Of a DNA stretch of 40,801 bases, positions 32,971-40,801 are shown piece after piece. Source of the DNA: Deltaproteobacteria bacterium (GTDB lineage: Bacteria > Myxococcota > Myxococcia > Myxococcales > 40CM-4-68-19); NCBI GenBank assembly GCA_005879805.1, contig VBKL01000055.1, forward strand, positions 1-40,801, read 5' to 3'. The notes below the pieces were generated by a model. The model saw only the letters and a list, made by a program, of their open reading frames with translations, was not told where the DNA came from and did not search any database. Positions within the stretch are counted from its first letter, which is position 1. Every line of letters begins with the position of its first letter. The position numbers were made by a program, and so were the translations under genes.

Positions 32971-34125
32971 ATGATCACCGCCAGGATCGCCCGCGTAGCG
33001 TTGGCAACGAGTTTTGTTTGCGCCGCGGCGCAGGCCAAGGACACCGTCCGCATCGCTTTCGTCGGGCCTCTCACCGGCGGCAACTCCGCCATCGGCCTCG
33101 GTGGCCGCAACTCGGCCGATCTGGCGGTACGGCTGCGCAACGCGGATGCAAAATCGAAGTACCAGTACGAGCTCGTCGTGCTCGACGACGAATGCAAGCC
33201 CGACGCGGGTGTGCAGGTTGCGACCAAGGCCGCTTCCGATCGCGGGATCGCCGCCGGCGTCACGCACTACTGCTCGGTGGTGGCGATGGCGACGGTGGAC
33301 ACCTACCACCGCTTCGGCCTGCCCACCATCGTCTGGGGCGCGGTGCTGCCCGACATCACCTACAAGAACGATTACAAAGAGATCCACCGCGTCAACGGGA
33401 CGATGATCAACCAGAACGACACCAACGCGAAATTCATCACCGAGCGAGGTTACAAGAAGTTTGCCATCCTTCACGATACTACCGATTACGGTAAAGGCCA
33501 CGACAAGTACTTCACCGAGTTCGTGAAGAAGTACGGCGGCGAGGTGGTCGCCGATCTGGGCGTCGGCGCCGACCAGCAGGATTTCACCGCGGAGTTGACG
33601 CAAATCCAGGCGGCGAAGCCCCAGGTCCTCTACTTCGGCGGCCTCACGCCCATCGGCGTGCGCATCCGCGCCCAGATGGACAAGCTCGGCCTCAACGCTC
33701 AGTTCGACGGCACGAGCGGTATCGTCTCGGACGATTTCATCCGCGGGCTGGGTCCCCTGGCCGAGGGAGTGCTCGCCTTCCGCGAGGGCGGTCCCGCCGA
33801 GAAGCTGCCTGGAGGACAATTCTTCCTCGAGAAGTACAAGGCGCAGAACTATCCCAACCCACCCGAGGCCTACGGGCCCTTCGCCTATGCGGCGGCGGTC
33901 CTGCTCATGGACACCATCGAGAAGACGGGCCCCGATCGCAAGAAGATCATCGCCGAGCTTGCCAAGGTAAAAGGCCGCGACTCCATCGTCGGCACCATCA
34001 CCTTCGACGACCACGGCCAGAACACCGTGCCGGCGATCACCAAGTACGTCGTGCAGGACGGCAAATGGGTGCTCTGGGAGGAGAGTGAGTACGCGAGCGG
34101 CAAGCGCAAGCTGGCCGGCAAGTAG
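32971..34125 (+). CDS. livK: Branched-chain amino-acid-type ABC transporter, periplasmic binding protein
   Basis: 384 residues with signal peptide MITARIARVALATSFVCAAAQA. The mature protein starts KDTVRIAFVGPLTGGNSAIG, typical of the LivK/LivJ (Peripla_BP_6) family, and continues with VLDDECKPDAGVQVATK, VTHYCSVVAMA and HDTTDYGKGHDKYF. It captures an amino acid, amide or related compound in the periplasm for the LivHMGF membrane complex encoded next. The ligand is not predictable; the downstream M20 peptidase and amidase suggest an amide- or peptide-like compound. First gene of a seven-gene rightward operon. Confidence 0.93.
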   Translation: MITARIARVALATSFVCAAAQAKDTVRIAFVGPLTGGNSAIGLGGRNSADLAVRLRNADAKSKYQYELVVLDDECKPDAGVQVATKAASDRGIAAGVTHYCSVVAMATVDTYHRFGLPTIVWGAVLPDITYKNDYKEIHRVNGTMINQNDTNAKFITERGYKKFAILHDTTDYGKGHDKYFTEFVKKYGGEVVADLGVGADQQDFTAELTQIQAAKPQVLYFGGLTPIGVRIRAQMDKLGLNAQFDGTSGIVSDDFIRGLGPLAEGVLAFREGGPAEKLPGGQFFLEKYKAQNYPNPPEAYGPFAYAAAVLLMDTIEKTGPDRKKIIAELAKVKGRDSIVGTITFDDHGQNTVPAITKYVVQDGKWVLWEESEYASGKRKLAGK

Positions 34126-34133
34126 CCGTTCCC

Positions 34134-35054
34134 ATGACGCTGGCCCTCTTCGCCCAGTACGTCATGAACGGCGCGATGCTGGGCATGATGTACGCGCTCG
34201 TGGCGGTCGGCTTCACGCTCTTCTTCGGCGTCCTCGACGTGATCCAGTTCTCGCACGGGGACGTGCTCGCCGCCGGCGCCTTCCTCGCGCTCGGCACCTG
34301 GGTGGCGCTGACGAAGCTCGGCGTCGTCTCCCCCGTGCTCCTCCTCGCCGCCGTCGTCGTCGTCTCGGCCCTCGGCACCGCGCTCCTCGGCGCGGTATTC
34401 GCGCGCACGCTGGTCCTTCCCCTCAAGGGGGCTCCCCAGCTGAACGTGCTCCTCGTGACGCTGATGATGGGCACCGTCTTGCGTGAGGCGATCCGCCTCT
34501 TCTATCCGGGCGGCTCGCAGCCGCAGCTCTTTCCCGCGCTGCTTCCCACCACGGCGTACGGCGTGGGCGGCTTCCACCTGCGCCTCGACAACGCGATCCT
34601 GCTCATGGCCGGCGCGCTTCTCATCGCCGCAACCCATTTCTTCATCACCCGCACGCGGATCGGGCTCGCCATCCGCGCCGTCGCCCAGGACGAGGAGACG
34701 GCACGCACCATGGGCATCGACTTCCGCCGCATCGTGCTCGTCACCTTCGGGATCGGCTCCGCGCTCGCGGCGGTGGCCGGCGTGATGGACGGCCTTTACT
34801 ACAACGAGATCTTCTTCGGCATGGGCCTCTTGCTCGGCGTGATCGGGTTCGCCGCTGCCATCATCGGCGGCCTGGGAAACCTCTACGGGGCCATCTTGGG
34901 CGGGTTCCTCTTCGCCGCTTTGCAGACCATCGGCGCCGTCGCGCTGCCGTTCGCCAGCGCCTACAAGGACGTCTTCGCCTTCGCGGTGGTCATCGCCATC
35001 ATGGCGGCGCGGCCGACCGGGCTCATCGGTGAGCGCGCGAGCGAGCGGGTATGA
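34134..35054 (+). CDS. livH: LivH-type ABC permease
   Basis: 306-residue inner-membrane permease of the branched-chain amino-acid family. About eight helices; N-terminal NGAMLGMMYALVAVGFTLFFGVLDVIQFSHGDVL is diagnostic of LivH. The coupling loop IGLAIRAVAQDEETARTMGIDFRRIVLVTFGIGSALAAVAG is well conserved, as is AAIIGGLGNLYGAILGG. Forms the channel with LivM. It lies 8 bp after livK and overlaps livM by ATGA, so expression is coupled. Confidence 0.95.
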   Translation: MTLALFAQYVMNGAMLGMMYALVAVGFTLFFGVLDVIQFSHGDVLAAGAFLALGTWVALTKLGVVSPVLLLAAVVVVSALGTALLGAVFARTLVLPLKGAPQLNVLLVTLMMGTVLREAIRLFYPGGSQPQLFPALLPTTAYGVGGFHLRLDNAILLMAGALLIAATHFFITRTRIGLAIRAVAQDEETARTMGIDFRRIVLVTFGIGSALAAVAGVMDGLYYNEIFFGMGLLLGVIGFAAAIIGGLGNLYGAILGGFLFAALQTIGAVALPFASAYKDVFAFAVVIAIMAARPTGLIGERASERV

Positions 35055-36019
35055 CCCGGGAGGGGCGCGAGCGCCTCGCGCAGGCGCTCGCCATCGTCTT
35101 CGTCGCCGGGCTCTCCCTCGCGCTGCGAGAAGACGATTTCGCGCTCTTCCTCGTCGCGCGGGTGCTCATCGTCGTCATCGCCTGCCTCGGGCTCAACGTG
35201 CAGTTCGGCTACGCCGGCGTGGTCAACTTCGCCGGAGCGACCTTCTTCGGCGTCGGCGGCTATATGGCGGCGGTGCTCTCGCGCGGCACCGGCGTTCCGC
35301 ACCTCTTCATCCTCGTCGCCGGCGGGATCGCCGCCGCCCTCGCCGGCTGCGTCCTCATCCTCCCCGTCCTGCGCACCCGCGGGCACTACGCCGCTCTCGT
35401 CACCATCGCCTTCGCGCTCCTCTTCCGCACCTTCCTCGAGGTGAACGATTCGCTGGGCGGTCCACAAGGGCTGAAGCTTCCCGAACTGCGCATCGGCCCG
35501 TGGCGCTTCAACGAGCCGATCGCGCTGGGAAGGTTCGAGGCTTCCTTCCTGCTCAACTACGTCATCCTCGCGCTCTTCCTCGCGGCCCTCGCCTTCGCGC
35601 TCGTGGTCCGCGTCGATCGGTCCTGGATCGGCGTGCAACTCGACGCCGTGCGCCTCGACGAGACGAGCGCGGCGGCCTTCGGCATCCCCATTGCCCGCGC
35701 GAAGATCACCGCGTTCACGCTCGGCAACTTCCTCGCCGGAGTGGCCGGCGCGCTCTCCGCGCACATGGTCGGGTTCATCGCGCCGAACAACTACAGCTTC
35801 GGCGAGTCGCTCATCCTCGTCTCCATCCTGCTCCTCGGCGGAATCGGAAATCCCTGGGGCCTGCCCCTCGCGGCGGCCATCGTCATCGTCCTTCCCGAAC
35901 AATTGCAGGTCATCCAGGAGTACAGGTACCTGCTCTACGCGGGGCTCGTCATCCTCATCCTCCTCTTCCGGCCGAACGGGCTGGTGCCGCGTCCACTGCG
36001 GCGCCTGGGCGGCGCCTGA
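35051..36019 (+). CDS. livM: LivM-type ABC permease
   Basis: 322 residues. LivM features: CLGLNVQFGYAGVVNFAGATFFGVGGYMAAV near the N-terminus, RTRGHYAALVTIAFALLFRTFLE in the middle, and a coupling loop GVQLDAVRLDETSAAAFGIPIARAKITAFTLGNFLAGVAGAL. About nine helices. Partner of LivH in the membrane. The ATG at 35051 overlaps the livH stop, and its own stop is 2 bp before livG. Confidence 0.94.
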   Translation: MTREGRERLAQALAIVFVAGLSLALREDDFALFLVARVLIVVIACLGLNVQFGYAGVVNFAGATFFGVGGYMAAVLSRGTGVPHLFILVAGGIAAALAGCVLILPVLRTRGHYAALVTIAFALLFRTFLEVNDSLGGPQGLKLPELRIGPWRFNEPIALGRFEASFLLNYVILALFLAALAFALVVRVDRSWIGVQLDAVRLDETSAAAFGIPIARAKITAFTLGNFLAGVAGALSAHMVGFIAPNNYSFGESLILVSILLLGGIGNPWGLPLAAAIVIVLPEQLQVIQEYRYLLYAGLVILILLFRPNGLVPRPLRRLGGA

Positions 36020-36021
36020 CG

Positions 36022-36795
36022 ATGGGAGCGCTGCTCCGCTGCAACGGGCTCACCCGCAAATTCGGCGGCGTCGTCGCTCTCGACGGCCTCGACCTGCAAG
36101 TCGAGGAAGGCGAGATCCTCGGGCTCATCGGCCCCAATGGATCGGGCAAGACGACCTTCTTCAACGTCCTCACCGGCGTCTTTCCCGCGACGAGCGGCGA
36201 GGCGCGCTTCGGCGAGATGCCGATCACCAACTTCTCGCCGCAGGCGGTCTACCAGGCCGGCATCGCCCGTACCTTCCAGCGTTCGCGGCTCTGCTTGCCG
36301 CTCTCGCTCTTCGACAACCTCATGGTCGGCAACCACAAGAACCTCGACCACGGCCTGTGGTTCAACGTCGTCCGCCGCCGCGCCTTGAAACGGCAGATCG
36401 AGGAAGGACGCAAGGCCGCCCGCGAGCTGCTCGAGCTTTTCGACCCGCCCCTCGCCGGACGCCTCTTCGAGCCCGCGAGCCGCGTGCCGATGATCGACCG
36501 CCGCCGGATCGAGATTTGCCGCGCCCTCATCGGCAAGCCGCGGCTGCTGCTGCTCGACGAGCCGTCCGCGGGAATGACCCGCGACGAGACGCGGCGGTTG
36601 ATGGACGACCTGCTCGAGGCGCGGCGCAGGCTGGGCCGGCTTACCATCGTGCTCATCGAGCACGAGATGTCGGTCATCGAGCGCGTCACCGATCGGTGCG
36701 TGGTCTTGAACTACGGCAAGAAGATCGCCGAGGGCGCCTACCGCCAGGTGGCGGAAGATCCTCTCGTGCGCCAAGCATATCTGGGGCTGTCCTGA
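36022..36795 (+). CDS. livG: LivG-type ABC ATPase with degenerate signature motif
   Basis: 257 residues. Walker A GPNGSGKTT, Q-loop ARTFQRSRL, Walker B LLLLDEPSAGM and H-loop LIEHEM are intact, as is the C-terminal VLNYGKKIAEGAYRQVAEDPLVRQAYLG typical of LivG. The ABC signature (normally LSYGQQ or LPYGQQ before RRLEIARAL) reads RVPMIDRRRIEICRAL (about 154-167): the Ser and Gly that contact ATP are missing. LivF has an intact motif, so one of the two composite ATP sites of the dimer is probably inactive or weak. Reading frame and codon use are normal through the site. Confidence 0.92.
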   Translation: MGALLRCNGLTRKFGGVVALDGLDLQVEEGEILGLIGPNGSGKTTFFNVLTGVFPATSGEARFGEMPITNFSPQAVYQAGIARTFQRSRLCLPLSLFDNLMVGNHKNLDHGLWFNVVRRRALKRQIEEGRKAARELLELFDPPLAGRLFEPASRVPMIDRRRIEICRALIGKPRLLLLDEPSAGMTRDETRRLMDDLLEARRRLGRLTIVLIEHEMSVIERVTDRCVVLNYGKKIAEGAYRQVAEDPLVRQAYLGLS

Positions 36796-37511
36796 TGGAG
36801 CTTCGGGTCGAAGGCATCTCCACCGCTTACGACCGGGCAGACGTGCTCGAGGACGTCACCCTCGACGTCGCCGCGGGCAGGATCACCTGCCTGCTCGGCT
36901 CGAACGGCTCCGGCAAGACCACGCTCATCCGCTCCATCCTGGGGCTCACCAAGCCGCGCCGCGGACGCATCCTTTTCGGCGGGACCGATCTCACGCGCCT
37001 TCCCACGCACCGCATCGTCGCCTCGGGCATCGCCGCCATCCCCGAGGGCCGCAAGGTATTTCCGCGGCTGACGGTGACCGAGAATCTGCGGCTAGGCGCC
37101 TATCTCGAGACCGACGCGCACATCGTGACCGATCGAATGGAGCGCGTCTTCGCCATATTTCCCGCGCTCGCACAGCGCCGTTCGCAGATCGCTGGCACCA
37201 TGTCGGGAGGCGAGCAGGCGATGGTATCGATCGGCCGGGGCCTGATGAGCGCCCCGAAGCTCCTTCTCGTGGACGAGCCGTCGCTGGGTCTGTCGCCGCT
37301 CTTCGTGAAGGAGAACTTCGCCGTGCTGCGCAAGGTGAACGAGTCGGGCGTGACCGTCTTCCTCGTCGAGCAGAACGTCCACCAGACGCTGGCCATCGCG
37401 CACGAGGGATATGTGCTTTCCAAGGGCCGGGTGGTAGCGCACGGAACCGCGCAGGAATTGCTGGAGAACGACGAAGTGCGCAAGGCATACTTCGGAGAGG
37501 GTGCGGCATGA
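36795..37511 (+). CDS. livF: LivF-type ABC ATPase
   Basis: 238 residues. Walker A GSNGSGKTT, Q-loop AAIPEGRKVFPRLTV (LivF-specific EGR-x-VF), signature MSGGEQ, Walker B LLLVDEPSLGLSP, and H-loop replaced by Gln as usual for LivF (FLVEQN). Hydrolyses ATP with LivG to drive import. TGATG overlap with livG and ATGA overlap with the M20 gene indicate translational coupling. Confidence 0.94.
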   Translation: MELRVEGISTAYDRADVLEDVTLDVAAGRITCLLGSNGSGKTTLIRSILGLTKPRRGRILFGGTDLTRLPTHRIVASGIAAIPEGRKVFPRLTVTENLRLGAYLETDAHIVTDRMERVFAIFPALAQRRSQIAGTMSGGEQAMVSIGRGLMSAPKLLLVDEPSLGLSPLFVKENFAVLRKVNESGVTVFLVEQNVHQTLAIAHEGYVLSKGRVVAHGTAQELLENDEVRKAYFGEGAA

Positions 37512-38620
37512 ACGCGGTCGAGCTGACCAGGCGGATCGTCCGGATCGACACCATCAATCCGAAGAGCCCCGAGCGTCCCTGCGCGGACTTGCTCGGCAAG
37601 CTGCTCGGAGACGCGGGCTACGAGGTGCGCTTGCATGAGTTCGCGCCCGGCCGCGCGAGCCTCGTCGCCCGCCGCGAGGGGGGTGGCAAGCCGCTCGCCT
37701 TCGTCGGCCATCTGGACACGGTTCCGCTCGGAGCCGCGCCCTGGTCGCGCGACCCGTTCGCGGGCGAGACGCAAGAGGGCCGTCTCTACGGCCGGGGCAG
37801 CTCCGACATGAAGAGCGGCGTCGCCGCGATGGTCGCCGCCGCCCTCGACCTTTCGCGCGCACCGCTGCGCAAGGCGGGCCTCACGCTGGTCCTCGTCGCG
37901 GGCGAAGAGACGGGCTGCGAGGGAGCGGCGCACCTCGCCCGCGTTCCCGGCGCCCTCGGCGAGGCGAGGGCCATGGTCGTCGGCGAGCCGACCGGGAACC
38001 GGCCGGTGGTCGGGCACAAAGGCGCGCTCTGGCTTCGCGTGCGCTTCCGCGGCGTGACCGCGCACGGGTCGATGCCCGAGAAGGGGAAGAACGCCGTCTA
38101 CGCCGCAGCCCGCGCGCTGCTCGCGCTCGCCGATCTCCGCTTCGAGGTCGCTCCCGACCCGCTCCTCGGCGGTCCGACGCTCAACGTCGGTACCTTCTCC
38201 GGCGGCATGAACGTCAACTCGGTCCCGGACGAGGCCACCTTCACGGTGGACATGCGCACCATCCCCTCCCAGCGGCACGCGGAGATTCGCGCACGGATCC
38301 AGACGATGCTCGGCGCCGACGCGGAGATCACCCCGCTCGTCGACCTGGAGGGCATCCGGACCGCCGAGGACGATCCCTTCGTACGCACCGTGCTCGAAGC
38401 GACCAGCGCCGCGACGGGGGAGAAGCAAGAACCGGGCGCCGCGACGTACTTCACGGACGCGAGCGTCCTCACTCCCGCTTACGGCGGGATCCCGACGGTC
38501 GTGCTCGGACCCGGCGAGATGGCGCTCTGCCACCAGACCGACGAGTATTGCCTCATCTCCCGGGTGGAGGCGGCCGTGGCTGCCTACGCCGGAATCGCGC
38601 AGAAAGTGTGCGGGGCATGA
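37508..38620 (+). CDS. M20-family metallopeptidase/deacylase (ArgE/DapE-like)
   Basis: 370 residues. Zinc and catalytic motifs are in order: FVGHLDTVP (His68, catalytic Asp70), GRGSSDMKSG (bridging Asp100), AGEETGCEG (Glu133 general base, Glu134 ligand), VVGEPTG, and near the end a conserved His in ALCHQTDEY. A dimerisation-type domain with AHGSMPEKGKNAVYAA lies in the middle. Members remove acyl groups or hydrolyse dipeptides and carbamoyl amino acids. Sitting inside the liv operon, it probably processes the imported substrate in the cytoplasm. Starts 4 bp inside livF. Confidence 0.92.
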   Translation: MNAVELTRRIVRIDTINPKSPERPCADLLGKLLGDAGYEVRLHEFAPGRASLVARREGGGKPLAFVGHLDTVPLGAAPWSRDPFAGETQEGRLYGRGSSDMKSGVAAMVAAALDLSRAPLRKAGLTLVLVAGEETGCEGAAHLARVPGALGEARAMVVGEPTGNRPVVGHKGALWLRVRFRGVTAHGSMPEKGKNAVYAAARALLALADLRFEVAPDPLLGGPTLNVGTFSGGMNVNSVPDEATFTVDMRTIPSQRHAEIRARIQTMLGADAEITPLVDLEGIRTAEDDPFVRTVLEATSAATGEKQEPGAATYFTDASVLTPAYGGIPTVVLGPGEMALCHQTDEYCLISRVEAAVAAYAGIAQKVCGA

Positions 38621-39891
38621 GCGCGGCGAATCTCTCCGCCGCAGACGCGCTCGCGCGCCTGCGCGAGCGGACGCTCTCCTCGGAGGAACTGGTCCGCGCT
38701 TGCCTCGCGCGCATCGAGGAGCGGGACGCGGAGGTCAAGGCCTGGGCCGCCATCGACCGCGAAGACGCGCTCGCCCAGGCTCGCCGCATCGATTCCTTGC
38801 AGGAACGGCCGCCCCTGTGCGGGCTCCCCATCGGAATCAAGGACCTCATCGATACGCAGGATCTTCCGACCACGTACGGCTCGCCCATCTACAGAGGTCA
38901 TCGCCCCGAGCGCGACGCCGCCTGCGTGCGCGCGCTCCGCGAAGCGGGCGCGGTGATCCTCGGCAAGACGGTGACGACGGAATTCGCCGTCTTCTCGCCG
39001 GGGCCGACCCGCAATCCGCGCGATCTTTCGCGCACACCCGGGGGCTCCTCCAGCGGGTCGGCGGCGGCGGTGGCAGATTTCATGGTTCCGGCGGCGCTCG
39101 GTAGCCAGACCGCCGCTTCGGTCATCCGGCCCGGTTCGTTCTGCGGCGTCGTCGCGATGAAGCCGACCTTTGGCAGGCTCCCGCTCGAGGGCGTACATCC
39201 TCTCTCCCCTTCCCTCGACACCCTCGGGGCTTTCACGCGCCAGGTTGCCGATCTGCCCCCGATCCTCACAGCGCTGGGCCTCGACTTGCCCGAGGAGATT
39301 CCGCCTCTGGAAAAGCCGCGGCTCGGGCTTTGCCGGACCGAGCTGTGGGATCTTGCCGAGCGCTCGACCCGCGCCGCCGTGGAGCAGGCCGCCGCTGCTC
39401 TCGAGCGTCAAGGCGCGCAGGTCCGCGAGATCGATCTCGGCCGCTCCTTCCTGGGGCTCGCCGACGCGCAGATGGCGATCATGGGCGCCGAAGCGGTGGA
39501 GGCCCTGCCGACGGAGATCAGCACGCGAAGAGCCGACCTGAGCCCCCGCCTGTGGGACTTCTTGCAGCAGGGAGCGGCCGTCTCGCCGGACCGCCTCCGC
39601 GAAGCGCGCGAGCAGGCCCAGCGCTGCCGCGGAGAGGTGGCCGGGGTCTTCGCGGGCCTCGATGCGGTGCTGACCGTGGCCGCGGTCGGAGAGGCGCCGA
39701 TCGGCCTCGACACGACGGGCGATCCGATGTTCTCCCGCATCTGGACGCTTCTGCACGTCCCGAGCATTTCGGTGCCCGTCCTGCGAGGTCCCCACGGGCT
39801 GCCGATCGGATTGCAACTCGTCGCCGAGGGCGGCGCCGATGCACGTCTCATCGAGGCGGCGAAGTGGATCGACGAGAAGCTCCGCCCCTGA
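38617..39891 (+). CDS. Amidase-signature-family hydrolase
   Basis: 424 residues. Ser-cisSer-Lys triad: GIKDLIDT (Lys75), GGSSSGSAAAVA (cis-Ser about 145) and QTAASVIRP (nucleophile Ser168). The usual GGS before the nucleophile is AAS here, a small deviation that some subgroups (QTAGS) approach. Length and C-terminal PSISVPVLRGPHGLPIGLQLVAEGG fit GatA/AtzF-like amidases, but it is shorter than GatA and has no gatB/gatC neighbours, so it is a catabolic amidase. It ends the liv-M20 operon (ATGA overlap with the M20 gene) and probably releases ammonia or an acid from the imported compound. Confidence 0.9.
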   Translation: MSAANLSAADALARLRERTLSSEELVRACLARIEERDAEVKAWAAIDREDALAQARRIDSLQERPPLCGLPIGIKDLIDTQDLPTTYGSPIYRGHRPERDAACVRALREAGAVILGKTVTTEFAVFSPGPTRNPRDLSRTPGGSSSGSAAAVADFMVPAALGSQTAASVIRPGSFCGVVAMKPTFGRLPLEGVHPLSPSLDTLGAFTRQVADLPPILTALGLDLPEEIPPLEKPRLGLCRTELWDLAERSTRAAVEQAAAALERQGAQVREIDLGRSFLGLADAQMAIMGAEAVEALPTEISTRRADLSPRLWDFLQQGAAVSPDRLREAREQAQRCRGEVAGVFAGLDAVLTVAAVGEAPIGLDTTGDPMFSRIWTLLHVPSISVPVLRGPHGLPIGLQLVAEGGADARLIEAAKWIDEKLRP

Positions 39892-39894
39892 CCC

Positions 39895-40801
39895 TCACTC
39901 GAGAACACGAACCGGCAGGACCACCGTTGCCAGCCCGGCGAACTGTAGCCGCCGCTGGATGGCGAAGGCGGTCTCGTTGTGCAGGAACCGGTCGAACCAG
40001 CGCTCGCGCTCGAAGATGAGCTTCCCGGCGAAGAAGATCGCCCGCGGGTATTCCTGGGCGATCTGCTGTGCGAGCTCCAGGCACTCGGTGACCGCCTCGG
40101 TCCCGATCGACGACCGGCCCTCGGACGGCAGCCCCATGCGATGCGCCTGCTCGACGTACTTCTGGAGCGCCTCCTCGGCTCGCTGGCGGACGCGGTCCAC
40201 CTCTTCGACGCCCTGGAAGGTCGCGCTGTCGACCACGCCCGCGGTCATGAAGACGACGTTCTGGAAGTAGCGGGGAAAGAGCTTCAGCACCGTGAGCAGC
40301 GAATGGATGCCGAGCCCCGAATACCCGCCCACGAGCAGCACAGCGGTCGGCTTGTCGCGCCGGAGGGCTGGGGGCGCGACGGGCTGCATGGGAAGCGCCT
40401 CGAGGATCTTGTCGAGCCGCTTCAGCCGCTGCTCGACGCCCCCGTAATGGCTCTTGATGACGAGGCACAGGACGACCAGGGTGCCGGTCGCCACCACGGT
40501 GAGCCACCCTCCCTCGCCGAACTTCTCCGCCACGGTGACGGCGAGAATGGTGACGCACAGCGCGCCGCCGACGATGTGGATGGAGATGTGGCTCTTCCAG
40601 TCTTGCTGCTTCGCGCGGGTCTCGCGCGAGAGCCAGTACCGGATCATCCCGATCTGCGTGAGCGAGAAGGTGAGGAAGACGTTGATCGAGTACAGGACGA
40701 CGAGCGCGTCCACCGCGCCGCGCGTCTTCAAGAGCATGAGGAAGCCGGCGCCGCCCATGAGAAGGACGCCGTTCTGCATGGTGAAGCGCTCGCTCAGCGC
40801 G
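39895..40801 (-). CDS. APC-family amino-acid permease, C-terminal part (5-prime end outside window)
   Basis: 302 codons are present; the reading frame stays open to the right edge, so the N-terminal helices lie outside. Visible membrane segments include GVLLMGGAGFLMLLKTRGAVDALVVLYSINVFLTFSLTQIGM and two more helices (about IVGGALCVTILAVTV and WLTVVATGTLVVLCLVIK), matching the last helices of APC-superfamily transporters. A roughly 190-residue cytoplasmic tail follows, with an alpha/beta-like start (PTAVLLVGGYSGLGIHSLLTVL) and a segment AIFFAGKLIFERERWFDRFLHN. Such tails occur on some potassium or amino-acid APC carriers and may be regulatory. Convergent with the amidase (3 bp between stops). 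Confidence 0.8.
   Translation of the reverse strand, partial: ALSERFTMQNGVLLMGGAGFLMLLKTRGAVDALVVLYSINVFLTFSLTQIGMIRYWLSRETRAKQQDWKSHISIHIVGGALCVTILAVTVAEKFGEGGWLTVVATGTLVVLCLVIKSHYGGVEQRLKRLDKILEALPMQPVAPPALRRDKPTAVLLVGGYSGLGIHSLLTVLKLFPRYFQNVVFMTAGVVDSATFQGVEEVDRVRQRAEEALQKYVEQAHRMGLPSEGRSSIGTEAVTECLELAQQIAQEYPRAIFFAGKLIFERERWFDRFLHNETAFAIQRRLQFAGLATVVLPVRVLE

Noticed and set aside
38617-39891. GatA subunit of Asp/Glu-tRNA amidotransferase
   Set aside because: It is shorter than GatA, lies in a transporter operon and lacks gatB and gatC neighbours.

Overview
The window is chromosomal DNA of a very GC-rich, Gram-negative bacterium. Codon third positions are almost always G or C, GTG starts are frequent, and many products carry signal peptides or lipoboxes. 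The gene repertoire fits a myxobacterium or related deltaproteobacterial lineage, but no marker in the window fixes the taxon. No insertion sequence, prophage, CRISPR array or rRNA was seen. One tRNA gene (Pro, anticodon CGG) lies at the left edge.

Layout. 0-5.6 kb holds ordinary accessory genes: the tRNA, an EamA exporter divergent from a MocR-type regulator, a propeller-like lipoprotein, an aldo/keto reductase remnant with an internal deletion, and an exported alpha/beta hydrolase.

5.6-30.8 kb is the notable part: about 21 tightly packed genes that look like one cell-envelope system. A leftward operon (8830 down to 5621, plus the M23 gene to 9393) encodes a LytM/M23 peptidase, a class A penicillin-binding protein and two single-pass membrane proteins. 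It diverges from a rightward set (9530-13769) encoding a possible MotA/ExbB-like membrane protein, an unknown protein, a lipoprotein, a coiled-coil membrane protein, an exported protein and a lytic transglycosylase. The two divergent start codons are mirror images around a roughly 140-bp imperfect palindrome. Next come a leftward HExxH protein (13666-15426) and three unknown cytoplasmic-type proteins (15538-18732). Then a seven-gene operon follows in which almost every start overlaps the preceding stop (18758-30829). It encodes a large lipoprotein, a diverged DppA-like binding protein, another exported protein, a DppB-like permease, a single polypeptide fusing a DppC-like permease to two ABC ATPase domains, a two-pass membrane protein, and an actin/Hsp70-fold ATPase. 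A short element, GGGTTTTTTGCTTG or close variants, recurs in the leaders of several transcription units of this region and nowhere else in the window. The simplest working model is a trans-envelope machine that builds, cuts and moves or senses peptidoglycan or peptides, powered by the ABC and actin-like ATPases. This is inference from gene content.

30.9-40.8 kb returns to recognisable metabolism. It holds an SDR oxidoreductase, a small helical protein, a hydrolase with an Asp nucleophile, a complete branched-chain-amino-acid-type ABC transporter operon (livKHMGF) that runs on into an M20 peptidase/deacylase and an amidase, and the C-terminal part of an APC-family permease cut by the window edge. 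The LivG-like ATPase has a degenerate ABC signature. The operon looks like an uptake-and-hydrolysis route for an amide- or peptide-like substrate.
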